47,924 bases of DNA from Candidatus Pullilachnospira intestinigallinarum. GTDB lineage: Bacteria > Bacillota > Clostridia > Lachnospirales > Lachnospiraceae. The notes below the pieces were generated by a model, which made no database searches, was not told the DNA's origin, and was given only the letters and a program-made list of their open reading frames with translations. Location of the stretch: contig DVIN01000008.1 in assembly GCA_018711275.1 (NCBI GenBank), forward strand, positions 1-47,924. Direction: 5' to 3'. Below are positions 21,886 through 29,814 of this stretch, piece by piece; the stretch's first letter is position 1, and each line of letters starts with the position of its first letter. A program made the position numbers and the translations under genes.

Positions 21886-24800
21886 ATGTACCAGAAAGTT
21901 TCGACAGACCTGAACTTTGTGGAAAGAGAAAAAAAGGTAGAAAAGTTCTGGAAAGACAACCAGATCTTTGAGAAAAGCATGGAGCAGAGAAAGGACGGGG
22001 AGATCTATACCTTTTATGACGGACCGCCCACGGCCAACGGAAAGCCCCATATCGGCCATGTGCTGACCCGCGTCATCAAGGATATGATTCCCCGTTACCG
22101 TACCATGAAGGGGTATATGGTACCCCGGAAGGCCGGATGGGATACCCATGGACTTCCGGTGGAGCTGGAAGTGGAGAAACAGCTGGGGCTGGACGGAAAG
22201 GATCAGATTGAGGAATACGGTCTGGAGCCCTTCATCAACAAGTGCAAGGAAAGCGTATGGAAATACAAAGGAATGTGGGAGGATTTCTCCGCCACTGTGG
22301 GCTTCTGGGCCGACATGGAGCATCCCTATGTAACCTATCATGACGATTATATCGAGTCCGAGTGGTGGGCGCTGAAGCAGATCTGGGATAAGGGACTTCT
22401 GTACAAGGGATTTAAGATCGTTCCCTACTGCCCCCGCTGCGGAACGCCGCTGTCCGCCCAGGAGGTGGCTCAGGGTTATAAAGATGTAAAAGAACGTTCC
22501 GCCATCGCCCGGTTTAAAGTGGTGGGTGAGGATGCCTATATTCTGGCATGGACCACCACCCCCTGGACGCTGCCCTCCAACGTGGCGCTCTGCGTGCATC
22601 CGGACGAGACCTACGCCAAGGTAAAAGCCGCGGACGGCTACACCTACTATATGGCCGAGGCTCTGCTGGATACGGTACTGGGTAATCTGCCGAGAGAAGA
22701 AGGGACGCCGGCTTATGAAGTGCTGGAAACCTATGTGGGAAAGGATCTGGAGTACAAGGAATATGAGCCTCTCTACAGCTTCCGCCCGCTGAACAAAAAA
22801 GCCCATTATGTGGTTTGCGATACCTATGTAACGCTCACCGACGGTACCGGCGTGGTTCACATCGCGCCTGCATTTGGTGAGGACGACAGCAAGGTGGGTA
22901 AAAAATACGATCTGCCCTTCCTGCAGCTGGTAAATGAAAAAGGCGAGATGACCGAGGATACCGCATGGCCGGGCGTATTTGTGAAGAAGGCCGATCCGAT
23001 GGTTCTGGAAGATCTGGACAAGAGGGGACTTCTGTTTTCCGCTCCCAAGTTTGAGCACAGCTATCCCCACTGCTGGAGATGCGATACGCCGCTGATCTAT
23101 TACGCGAGAGAGTCCTGGTTCATCAAGATGACGGCGGTAAAAGACGACCTGATCCGCAACAACAATACCATCAACTGGATCCCGGAGAGCATCGGAAAAG
23201 GCCGGTTCGGCGACTGGCTGGAAAACGTGCAGGACTGGGGAATTTCCAGAAACCGTTACTGGGGAACTCCTCTGAATATCTGGGAATGTGAGTGCGGTCA
23301 TATGCATTCCGTGGGAAGCCGCCAGGAGCTGTATGAGATGAGCGGCGACGAGCGGGCAAAGACGGTGGAGCTGCATCGTCCCTATATCGATGAAATCACC
23401 ATCAAGTGTCCCAAGTGCGGAAAGCCCATGCACCGGGTGCCGGAGGTGATTGACTGCTGGTTCGATTCCGGAGCCATGCCTTTTGCGCAGCATCACTATC
23501 CCTTTGAAAATCAGGATGTCTTTAAAAAGCAGTTCCCGGCGCAGTTTATTTCCGAGGCAGTGGATCAGACCAGAGGCTGGTTCTACTCTCTGCTGGCGGA
23601 GTCCACGCTGCTGTTTAACCGGGCCGCCTATGAAAATGTAATCGTTCTGGGCCATGTGCAGGATGAAAATGGCCAGAAGATGAGTAAATCCAAAGGAAAC
23701 GCGGTGGATCCCTTCGAGGCCCTGGCCACCTACGGCGCCGACGCCATCCGCTGGTATTTCTATATCAACAGCGCCCCCTGGCTGCCCAACCGTTTCCACG
23801 GAAAAGCGGTGCAGGAGGGACAGAGAAAGTTCATGGGTACTCTTTGGAATACTTATGCGTTCTTTGTGCTGTACGCCAATATCGATAATTTTGACGCCAC
23901 AAAATACGAGCTGGAATATGACAAGCTGTCTGTGATGGACAAATGGCTGCTGTCCAAGCTGAATACGGTGGTGACCGAGGTGGATACCAATCTGGAGAAC
24001 TACCGGATCCCGGAGGCGGCCAGAGCGCTGCAGGCTTTTGTGGATGACATGAGCAACTGGTATGTGAGAAGAAGCCGTGAGAGATTCTGGGCCAAGGGAA
24101 TGGAGCAGGACAAGATCAATGCCTACATGACCCTGTACACGGCTCTGGTGACGGTGGCCAAAGCCGCTGCCCCCATGATTCCCTTCATGACAGAGGATAT
24201 CTACCAGAATCTGGTGAGAAGCCTGGATCCGGAAGCGCCGGAGAGCATTCATCTGTGCGATTTCCCCAAGGCCAACCCTGCCTGGACAGACAAGGAGCTG
24301 GAGGAAGCCATGGATCATCTGCTGGAGGTAGTGGTGATGGGACGTGCCTGCAGAAATACCGCCGGCATCAAGAACCGTCAGCCCATCGCGAAAATGTTCG
24401 TGAAAGCCCCCTGGCAGCTGTCCGAATTCTATACGGATATCATCGCGGACGAGCTGAATGTCAAGAGCGTGGAGTTCACGGATGACATCGAGAGCTTTAT
24501 CTCCTACACCTTCAAACCGCAGCTGAAGACGGTGGGACCCAAATACGGCAAGCTTCTGAACGGCATCCGTCAGGCGCTTACAGAGCTGGACGGCAACCGC
24601 GCCATGGCCCAACTGAAGGCTTCCGGCGAATTGAAACTTGACATCAACGGCAGTGAGGTTGTATTATCAGAAGGGGATCTGCTGATCGACACCGCCCAGA
24701 TGGAGGGCTATGTGACCGAATCAGACAACGACATCGCCGTTGTCCTGGACACCAATCTTACGCCGGAACTGGTGGAAGAGGGATTTGTCCGCGAGATTGT

Positions 24801-25026
24801 CAGCAAGATCCAGACCATGAGAAAAGAAGCAGGATTTGAGGTAACTGACAGGATCCGCGTGTATGTGAAAGACAATCAGACGATTCAGAGCATCATGGAA
24901 ACGCATGCCGGCGAGATCCGGTCAGAGGTTCTGGCAGAGGAGATCGTAACCGATCAGCTCTGCGGCTATGAAAAAGAGTGGAATATCAACTCCCAGAAGG
25001 TAACGCTGGCGGTTGAAAAGCTGTAA
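21886..25026 (+). CDS. ileS: Isoleucyl-tRNA synthetase, long (type 2) form
   Basis: A 1046-residue class I synthetase. The HIGH motif is H55-I-G-H58 in TANGKPHIGHVL and the KMSKS motif is K598-S602 in NGQKMSKSKGNAVDP. The CP1 editing domain holds AWTTTPWTLPSNVAL and GTGVVHIAPAFGEDD. CPRCGTPLSAQEVAQGYKDV and paired Cys at CECGH and CPKCGKPM are further landmarks. The C-terminal end lacks the zinc finger of the about 920-residue type 1 enzyme and ends in a longer anticodon domain, as in the eukaryote-like type 2 enzymes that are often mupirocin tolerant. The start at 21886 has AGGAGG seven bases upstream. Controlled by the T-box upstream. Confidence 0.96.
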   Translation: MYQKVSTDLNFVEREKKVEKFWKDNQIFEKSMEQRKDGEIYTFYDGPPTANGKPHIGHVLTRVIKDMIPRYRTMKGYMVPRKAGWDTHGLPVELEVEKQLGLDGKDQIEEYGLEPFINKCKESVWKYKGMWEDFSATVGFWADMEHPYVTYHDDYIESEWWALKQIWDKGLLYKGFKIVPYCPRCGTPLSAQEVAQGYKDVKERSAIARFKVVGEDAYILAWTTTPWTLPSNVALCVHPDETYAKVKAADGYTYYMAEALLDTVLGNLPREEGTPAYEVLETYVGKDLEYKEYEPLYSFRPLNKKAHYVVCDTYVTLTDGTGVVHIAPAFGEDDSKVGKKYDLPFLQLVNEKGEMTEDTAWPGVFVKKADPMVLEDLDKRGLLFSAPKFEHSYPHCWRCDTPLIYYARESWFIKMTAVKDDLIRNNNTINWIPESIGKGRFGDWLENVQDWGISRNRYWGTPLNIWECECGHMHSVGSRQELYEMSGDERAKTVELHRPYIDEITIKCPKCGKPMHRVPEVIDCWFDSGAMPFAQHHYPFENQDVFKKQFPAQFISEAVDQTRGWFYSLLAESTLLFNRAAYENVIVLGHVQDENGQKMSKSKGNAVDPFEALATYGADAIRWYFYINSAPWLPNRFHGKAVQEGQRKFMGTLWNTYAFFVLYANIDNFDATKYELEYDKLSVMDKWLLSKLNTVVTEVDTNLENYRIPEAARALQAFVDDMSNWYVRRSRERFWAKGMEQDKINAYMTLYTALVTVAKAAAPMIPFMTEDIYQNLVRSLDPEAPESIHLCDFPKANPAWTDKELEEAMDHLLEVVVMGRACRNTAGIKNRQPIAKMFVKAPWQLSEFYTDIIADELNVKSVEFTDDIESFISYTFKPQLKTVGPKYGKLLNGIRQALTELDGNRAMAQLKASGELKLDINGSEVVLSEGDLLIDTAQMEGYVTESDNDIAVVLDTNLTPELVEEGFVREIVSKIQTMRKEAGFEVTDRIRVYVKDNQTIQSIMETHAGEIRSEVLAEEIVTDQLCGYEKEWNINSQKVTLAVEKL

Positions 25027-25082
25027 AACCGAAGTGGCAGCCGGGCCGGAAAGCCTGACTGCGGAAGATCGAAAACTAAAAA

Positions 25083-25110
25083 GGGCGGGAGGCAGTATGG
25101 CGTCCCGCCC
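25083..25110 (+). other. GC-rich hairpin between ileS and glgP
   Basis: Perfect arms GGGCGGGA and TCCCGCCC with a 12-base loop, 27 bases before the glgP SD. There is no T-tract, so it is either a poor terminator for ileS or a stability or translation element for glgP. Confidence 0.5.
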
Positions 25111-25146
25111 AAATCAGGTAATCCCGTCCGGGATGAGGAGGTTAGG

Positions 25147-27606
25147 ATGTTAGATCGTCATTTTAAGAAAGATGAGTTCAAAAAGAGTGTCAGAGACAAT
25201 GTAAAGATGCTGTACCGCAAAACCCTGGAGGAAGCCAGCCAGGAGCAGGTATTTCAGGCGGTATCCCTGGCAGTGAAGGATGTCATCATCGACAACTGGC
25301 TGCTGACACAGAAGCAGTATGAGAAGGATGATCCGAAGATTGTTTACTACATGTCCATGGAGTTCCTGATGGGCCGTGCGCTGGGAAACAACCTGATCAA
25401 CCTGTGTGCCTATGATGAGGTGCGCGAGGCGCTGGATGAGCTGGGCTTTGATCTGAACGTGATCGAGGATCAGGAGCCGGATCCTGCTCTGGGAAATGGC
25501 GGTCTGGGACGTCTGGCCGCATGTTTCCTGGATTCCCTGTCCACCCTGGGCTACTGTGCGTATGGCTGCGGTATCCGCTACCATTACGGTCTGTTCAAAC
25601 AGAAGATTGAGAACGGCTACCAGGTGGAGGTGCCGGATAACTGGCTGGAGAATGGATATCCCTTCGAGATGCGCCGTCCGGAGTATGCCAAGGAAGTGAA
25701 GTTCGGCGGTTATGTGAAAGTGGTTTATGACCCCGCCACCGGAAAGAACAATTTCGTGCAGGAAGGCTATCAGTCTGTGCGCGCCATTCCCTACGATATG
25801 CCCATCGTGGGTTACAACAACAAGATTGTCAACACCCTGAGAATCTGGGATGCGGAAGCCATCAATGATTTCCGTCTGGATCTGTTTGACAAGGGCGAGT
25901 ACCATAAAGCCGTGGAGCAGGAGAACCTGGCAAAGAACATCGTGGATGTGCTGTACCCCAACGACAACCACTATGCCGGAAAAGAGCTGCGTCTGAAACA
26001 GCAGTATTTCTTTATCTCCGCCAGCATTCAGGCTGCCATTGCCAAGTTTAAGAAAAAACACAGCAATCTGAAAGACATTCCCAGGAAGATGACCTTCCAG
26101 ATGAACGATACCCATCCCACCATGGCGGTGGCGGAGCTGATGCGTATCCTGGTGGACGAAGAGGGCCTGTCCTGGGAGGAGGCATGGGACATCACCACCC
26201 ATACCTGCGCTTATACCAACCATACGATTATGTCCGAGGCCCTGGAAAAATGGCCCATCGAGCTGTTTTCCAAGCTGCTGCCCCGTATTTATCAGATTAT
26301 TGAGGAGATCAACCGCCGGTTTATCCTGGATATTCAGAACAAATATCCCGGAAATCAGGAGAAGATCCGCAAGATGGCCATTATTTATGACGGCCAGGTG
26401 AAGATGGCGCATCTGGCCATCGTGGGCGGATACTCCATCAACGGTGTGGCAAGACTGCACACAGAGATTCTGGAGAAACAGGAGCTGAAGGATTTCTACG
26501 AGATGTACCCGGAGAAATTCAGCAACAAGACCAACGGTATCACCCAGAGACGTTTCCTGCTGCACGCCAATCCGCTGCTGGCCAACTGGATCACCGATCA
26601 CATCGGCGACGAGTGGATCACCGATCTGCCCCAGCTGTCCAAGCTGAAGGTTTATGCGGATGATGAGAAAGCACAGCAGGAATTCATGAACATCAAGTAC
26701 CAGAACAAGGTACGTCTGGCAAAATACATCCTGGAGCACAACGGCATCGAGGTGAATCCGCACTCCATTTTCGACGTGCAGGTGAAGCGGCTTCATGAGT
26801 ACAAACGTCAGCTGCTGAACATTCTGCATGTGATGTATCTGTACAACCAGATTAAAGAGCATCCGGAGATGGATTTCTATCCCAGAACCTTTATCTTCGG
26901 AGCAAAGGCTGCCGCAGGCTACCGCCGGGCGAAGCTGACCATCAAGCTGATCAATTCCGTGGCTGATGTGATCAACAACGATCCTTCCATCAACGGAAAG
27001 ATCAAGGTGGTATTTATCGAGAACTACCGGGTATCCAACGCGGAGATTATCTTCGCGGCGGCCGATGTTTCCGAGCAGATTTCCACTGCCAGCAAGGAGG
27101 CGTCCGGTACCGGAAATATGAAGTTCATGCTGAACGGAGCGCCTACCCTGGGAACCATGGACGGCGCCAACGTGGAGATTGTGGAAGAGGTAGGCCAGGA
27201 GAATGCCTTTATCTTCGGTCTGACCGCCGAGCAGGTAATCAATTATGAGAACAACGGCGGCTACGATCCCATGCAGTATTTCAACAATGATCCGGACATC
27301 CGCCATGTGCTGATGCAGCTGATCAACGGTACTTACTCCAACGGAGATTTCGACATGTTCCGCGATATCTACGATTCCCTGCTGAATACCCACAGCAGCG
27401 ACAGAGCCGATACCTACTTTATTCTGGCAGACTTCAAGTCCTATGCGGAAGCTCAGAAGAAGGTGGAAGAGGCTTACAGAGATACCCGCAGATGGGCGAA
27501 GATGGCCCTGCTGAACACCGCCTGCTCCGGAAAATTCTCTTCCGACAGAACGATTCAGCAGTATGTGGATGAAATCTGGCATCTGGATAAGGTGACGATT
27601 AAATAA
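25147..27606 (+). CDS. glgP: Glycogen/alpha-glucan phosphorylase
   Basis: An 819-residue GT35 enzyme that releases glucose 1-phosphate from glycogen or maltodextrin with phosphate and pyridoxal phosphate. The PLP Lys is K659 in EASGTGNMKFMLNG, followed by GTMDGANVEI. Other family landmarks are EPDPALGNGGLGRLAACFLD, TFQMNDTHPTMAVAELMR, and the substrate segment NGITQRRFLLHANP. Length is normal for bacterial phosphorylases. The ATG follows GAGGAGGTTAGG. No other glycogen gene is adjacent, so it is probably a stand-alone unit or is read through from ileS. A terminator follows 20 bases after the stop. Confidence 0.96.
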   Translation: MLDRHFKKDEFKKSVRDNVKMLYRKTLEEASQEQVFQAVSLAVKDVIIDNWLLTQKQYEKDDPKIVYYMSMEFLMGRALGNNLINLCAYDEVREALDELGFDLNVIEDQEPDPALGNGGLGRLAACFLDSLSTLGYCAYGCGIRYHYGLFKQKIENGYQVEVPDNWLENGYPFEMRRPEYAKEVKFGGYVKVVYDPATGKNNFVQEGYQSVRAIPYDMPIVGYNNKIVNTLRIWDAEAINDFRLDLFDKGEYHKAVEQENLAKNIVDVLYPNDNHYAGKELRLKQQYFFISASIQAAIAKFKKKHSNLKDIPRKMTFQMNDTHPTMAVAELMRILVDEEGLSWEEAWDITTHTCAYTNHTIMSEALEKWPIELFSKLLPRIYQIIEEINRRFILDIQNKYPGNQEKIRKMAIIYDGQVKMAHLAIVGGYSINGVARLHTEILEKQELKDFYEMYPEKFSNKTNGITQRRFLLHANPLLANWITDHIGDEWITDLPQLSKLKVYADDEKAQQEFMNIKYQNKVRLAKYILEHNGIEVNPHSIFDVQVKRLHEYKRQLLNILHVMYLYNQIKEHPEMDFYPRTFIFGAKAAAGYRRAKLTIKLINSVADVINNDPSINGKIKVVFIENYRVSNAEIIFAAADVSEQISTASKEASGTGNMKFMLNGAPTLGTMDGANVEIVEEVGQENAFIFGLTAEQVINYENNGGYDPMQYFNNDPDIRHVLMQLINGTYSNGDFDMFRDIYDSLLNTHSSDRADTYFILADFKSYAEAQKKVEEAYRDTRRWAKMALLNTACSGKFSSDRTIQQYVDEIWHLDKVTIK

Positions 27607-27625
27607 AAAGTGATATTCGGGCTTT

Positions 27626-27675
27626 AAGGCGGAAACAGAAACGCGGATAGAATCTGCGGAAATTTTCCGCCTTTT
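27626..27675 (+). terminator. Intrinsic terminator of glgP
   Basis: Arms AAGGCGGAAA and TTTTCCGCCTT with an inner stem, followed by TTT. The stretch 27607-28539 has no ordinary gene; its contents are itemised in the following entries. Confidence 0.75.
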
Positions 27676-27753
27676 CCGTGTTCATTCCGCTTTACGACTG
27701 TATAAAGGATCTGTTTGATGGAGAAAAGACACAGGAGAGAGCCCGATTGTGAT

Positions 27754-27782
27754 TTGACAGAATAGAGATATCGATTTACAAT
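27754..27782 (+). promoter_or_regulatory. Promoter of the candidate antisense RNA
   Basis: Perfect TTGACA, a 17-base spacer and TACAAT. No gene on this strand follows before a terminator 65 bases on, so it must drive a short RNA. Confidence 0.82.
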
Positions 27783-27788
27783 ATACTT

Positions 27789-27893
27789 AACAAGACAGCC
27801 GGAAGGTGACTACACCTCACCCACCCCGGCGAAAGAATTGTTATTAAAAATAGCCGTTCACTTTCTCAGGGTTGGACGGCTATTTTCTATGGT
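27789..27893 (+). ncRNA. Candidate antisense RNA antitoxin, convergent with the 30-residue toxin
   Basis: A predicted RNA of about 100 bases from a consensus promoter to a terminator (AAAATAGCCGT / ACGGCTATTTT, 27847-27886). Its 5' half folds as GCCGG...CCGGC enclosing AGGTG-ACTA-CACCT. Its 3' end is antisense to the last codons and 3' end of the toxin mRNA, the geometry of RatA/TxpA and as-BsrE/BsrE in B. subtilis. It also carries CCCACCCC (27820-27827), complementary to the toxin's SD GGGGTGGG. The ends are estimated from promoter and terminator. Confidence 0.6.
27847..27886. terminator. Bidirectional terminator shared by toxin mRNA and antisense RNA
   Basis: Eleven-base-pair stem AAAATAGCCGT / ACGGCTATTTT with an 18-base loop. 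The toxin stop codon lies inside one arm. T-rich sequence follows on both strands. Confidence 0.8.
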
Positions 27894-27972
27894 CATTTTT
27901 AGAGTAATTCAGTATCGCAATGATCAGTAATGTTACTGATATAATGAGCTGAAATTCTTCATATGTACTCAT
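27880..27972 (-). CDS. Small membrane toxin, TxpA/BsrE (putative holin-like) type
   Basis: A 30-residue peptide: MSTYEEFQLI at the start, one hydrophobic helix (IISVTLLIIAIL), and a short charged end (NYSKNDHRK). Start MST[YF] plus a single helix and 30-residue length closely resemble B. subtilis BsrE and TxpA, type I toxins that damage the membrane when made without their antisense RNA. AGGGGTGGG before the ATG is the likely SD and can be locked in a leader hairpin. It has a promoter at 28106-28135 and ends in the shared terminator. It is too short for routine gene callers. Toxicity is inferred from form and context. Confidence 0.72.
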   Translation of the reverse strand: MSTYEEFQLIISVTLLIIAILNYSKNDHRK

Positions 27973-27975
27973 AGA

Positions 27976-28012
27976 TCCCACCCCTTTCCGACAAGACTCA
28001 GAATGGGTGGGA
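27976..28012 (-). promoter_or_regulatory. Leader hairpin that can hide the toxin's SD
   Basis: In the toxin mRNA, TCCCACCC (from 28005-28012) can pair with GGGTGGGA (from 27976-27983), an eight-base-pair stem that includes most of the SD. Type I toxin mRNAs are often kept translationally weak by such pairing. Confidence 0.6.
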
Positions 28013-28073
28013 GCACGTCCTCCGGCTGCCCTGGTAAATAAATTGTTTAATCCAATATGGATACTACGGATAC

Positions 28074-28184
28074 ATGTTTATATTCCAGTTTGGAGTTATG
28101 TTTGGATTATACTTAGCTCTATTGGATAAAATCAATAAAAAATTAAAATCAGAAAATGCAGGAAACGGAGAAATTCCCTCTTGA
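28074..28184 (+). CDS. Possible 36-residue membrane peptide opposite the toxin promoter
   Basis: An open frame starting ATG at 28074 with a hydrophobic first half (MFIFQFGVMFGLYLALL) and a basic-polar second half (DKINKKLKSENAGNGEIPS). It has no convincing SD and no promoter just upstream, and it runs antisense to the toxin mRNA leader. Its TGA overlaps the -35 box of the metK leader. It could be a second small toxin, a relic, or chance in AT-rich DNA. Confidence 0.25.
   Translation: MFIFQFGVMFGLYLALLDKINKKLKSENAGNGEIPS
28106..28135 (-). promoter_or_regulatory. Promoter of the small membrane toxin
   Basis: On the minus strand TTGATT, an 18-base spacer and TATAAT. The toxin mRNA would have a leader of about 125 bases, long enough for the SD-masking fold. 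Confidence 0.65.
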
Positions 28185-28209
28185 CAGAATGGCCGAAAGG
28201 CACTAATCT
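28181..28209 (+). promoter_or_regulatory. Probable promoter of the metK leader
   Basis: Perfect TTGACA with a poor -10 (TAATCT) at 17 bases; TATATA lies a few bases farther on. The spacer contains the small stem GGCC-GAAA-GGC. It is the only good -35 match before the riboswitch. Confidence 0.45.
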
Positions 28210-28240
28210 ATATACCGTAAATTGAATACCAACGCTTTTC

Positions 28241-28336
28241 TCTTATTCAGAGTGATGGAGATACATAGGATCTGTGAAGTCACGGCAACCCCGGAAACGG
28301 AAGGTGCCTACCTGAGCGAGCAATCGAACAATAAGG
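28241..28336 (+). ncRNA. SAM-I (S-box) riboswitch upstream of metK
   Basis: S-box landmarks appear in order: TCTTATTCAGAGTGATGGAG, then GTGAAGTCACGGCAACC, GGAAGGTGCCTACCTGAGCG, and the closing P1 strand AATAAG that pairs with CTTATT. In this class SAM binding favours a downstream terminator, here AAGTCCGC / GCGGACTT plus T run at 28356-28380. It therefore lowers metK expression when SAM is plentiful. Confidence 0.93.
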
Positions 28337-28355
28337 GGATTTGATAGAAAATATT

Positions 28356-28380
28356 AAGTCCGCCTTGCGCGGACTTTTTA
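28356..28380 (+). terminator. Terminator of the SAM-I riboswitch
   Basis: Eight-base-pair stem AAGTCCGC / GCGGACTT followed by TTTTA, 20 bases after the aptamer. This is the expression platform. Confidence 0.85.
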
Positions 28381-28505
28381 ATTTCCGGGAAAATGTTTTC
28401 CCGGAAATTAAAAACGCTCCGCGAGGATCGCACTGCGGCGGAGAGGATGGTGTCGCCTACGCGACCCGCCGCAGGCGGAGAATCCTGCAAAGCAGGATTC
28501 TTTCC
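28378..28505. repeat. Chain of strong hairpins between the riboswitch terminator and metK
   Basis: Four stems follow each other: a perfect 16-bp inverted repeat with a 2-base loop (TTAATTTCCGGGAAAA at 28378-28393 and its complement at 28396-28411); a nested GC-rich unit with outer CTCCGC/GCGGAG, middle TGCGGCGG/CCGCCGCA and inner GTCGC-CTAC-GCGAC; and GAATCCTGC-AAA-GCAGGATTC followed by TTTCC. The composition differs from the AT-rich aptamer region. It looks like an inserted palindromic element; no coding content is supported. Confidence 0.75.
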
Positions 28506-28539
28506 TGAGAAGAAAAGCACAACCAAAAAGGAGAGACTT

Positions 28540-29727
28540 ATGGAGAAAATTTTATTTACTTCCGAATCGGTAACCGAGGGACATCCGGATAAGATCTGTG
28601 ATCAGATTTCCGACGCAATTCTGGACGCGCTGATGGAGCAGGATCCCATGAGCCGTGTGGCCTGCGAGACGGCGATCACCACCGGTCTGGTACTGGTGAT
28701 GGGCGAGATCACCACTAAGGCTTATGTGGATATTCAGAAAATTGTCCGGGATACCATCCGGGAAATCGGATATACCCGGGGAAAATATGGATTTGACGCG
28801 GACAACTGCGGCGTGATCACCGCCATTGACGAGCAGTCCGCGGATATTGCCCTGGGCGTGGACAAGGCGCTGGAGGCCAAGGAGCATCAGATGACGGATT
28901 CCGAGCTGGATGCCATCGGAGCCGGGGATCAGGGTATGATGTTCGGATTCGCCTCCAATGAGACGGAGGAGTATATGCCGTATCCCATCGCGCTGGCTCA
29001 CAAGCTGGCCAGACAGCTGGCAAAGGTGCGCAAGGACGGCACCCTGACTTATCTGCGTCCCGACGGAAAATCTCAGGTGACGGTGGAGTACGACAAGGAA
29101 GGAAAACCGGTGCGTCTGGACGCGGTGGTACTCTCCACCCAGCATGATCCGGATGTGACACAGGAGCAGATCCATGAGGATATCAAAAAGTATGTATTTG
29201 ATCCTGTGCTTCCGAAGGAGATGATTGATGAGGATACCAAGTTTTTCATCAATCCCACCGGAAGATTTGTGATCGGAGGTCCCCACGGAGACAGCGGACT
29301 TACCGGACGGAAGATTATCGTGGATTCCTATGGCGGATACGGACGTCACGGCGGCGGAGCTTTCTCCGGAAAGGACTGCACGAAGGTGGATCGTTCTGCG
29401 GCTTACGCTGCCCGGTATGTGGCCAAAAACATTGTGGCGGCAGGTCTGGCGGATAAATGTGAGATCCAGCTGTCCTACGCCATCGGCGTGGCACATCCCA
29501 CCTCTGTGCGTGTGGATACCTTCGGGACCGGAAAACTGGAGGACACCAGATTAACGGAGATTATTCGGGAGAACTTTGATCTGAGACCGGCGGGAATTAT
29601 CAAAATGCTGGATCTGAGACGTCCCATTTACAAACAGACGGCAGCCTACGGCCATTTCGGAAGAAATGATCTGGATCTGCCCTGGGAGAAGCTGGACCGG
29701 GTGGATATGCTGAAAAAGTATTTATAA
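28540..29727 (+). CDS. metK: S-adenosylmethionine synthetase
   Basis: A 395-residue enzyme making SAM from methionine and ATP. Hallmarks are [20 protein letters not shown] at the start, [10 protein letters not shown] in the active-site loop, and [18 protein letters not shown] near the P-loop-like motif. The end ([16 protein letters not shown]) is also typical, and the length is normal. The ATG follows AAAAAGGAGAGACTT; a frame extending upstream to 28393 runs through the hairpin chain and is rejected. Expression is under the SAM-I riboswitch, so product feeds back on synthesis. Confidence 0.97.
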   Translation: MEKILFTSESVTEGHPDKICDQISDAILDALMEQDPMSRVACETAITTGLVLVMGEITTKAYVDIQKIVRDTIREIGYTRGKYGFDADNCGVITAIDEQSADIALGVDKALEAKEHQMTDSELDAIGAGDQGMMFGFASNETEEYMPYPIALAHKLARQLAKVRKDGTLTYLRPDGKSQVTVEYDKEGKPVRLDAVVLSTQHDPDVTQEQIHEDIKKYVFDPVLPKEMIDEDTKFFINPTGRFVIGGPHGDSGLTGRKIIVDSYGGYGRHGGGAFSGKDCTKVDRSAAYAARYVAKNIVAAGLADKCEIQLSYAIGVAHPTSVRVDTFGTGKLEDTRLTEIIRENFDLRPAGIIKMLDLRRPIYKQTAAYGHFGRNDLDLPWEKLDRVDMLKKYL

Positions 29728-29814
29728 TTTCCTGGGCGGACCGGCCTGCCCTCCGGGGCGGCGGATTTGGGAAACACGGCAAACAATATCTGTAAGTTAC
29801 GGGAAAGAAAAACA

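Noticed and set aside
21772-24612. Long open frame antisense to ileS (946 codons)
   Set aside because: It mirrors the codon pattern of ileS, has no SD or promoter, and its composition (Gly/His/Leu/Gln-rich) is typical of a GC-rich antisense shadow.
25150-27582. Long open frame antisense to glgP (810 codons)
   Set aside because: Same reason: an antisense shadow of a conserved gene, rich in His, Leu, Gln and Val, with no start signals.
27754-27893. 6S RNA or other housekeeping RNA
   Set aside because: The transcript is too short and lacks the long open-bubble helix; the convergent toxin frame offers a better explanation.
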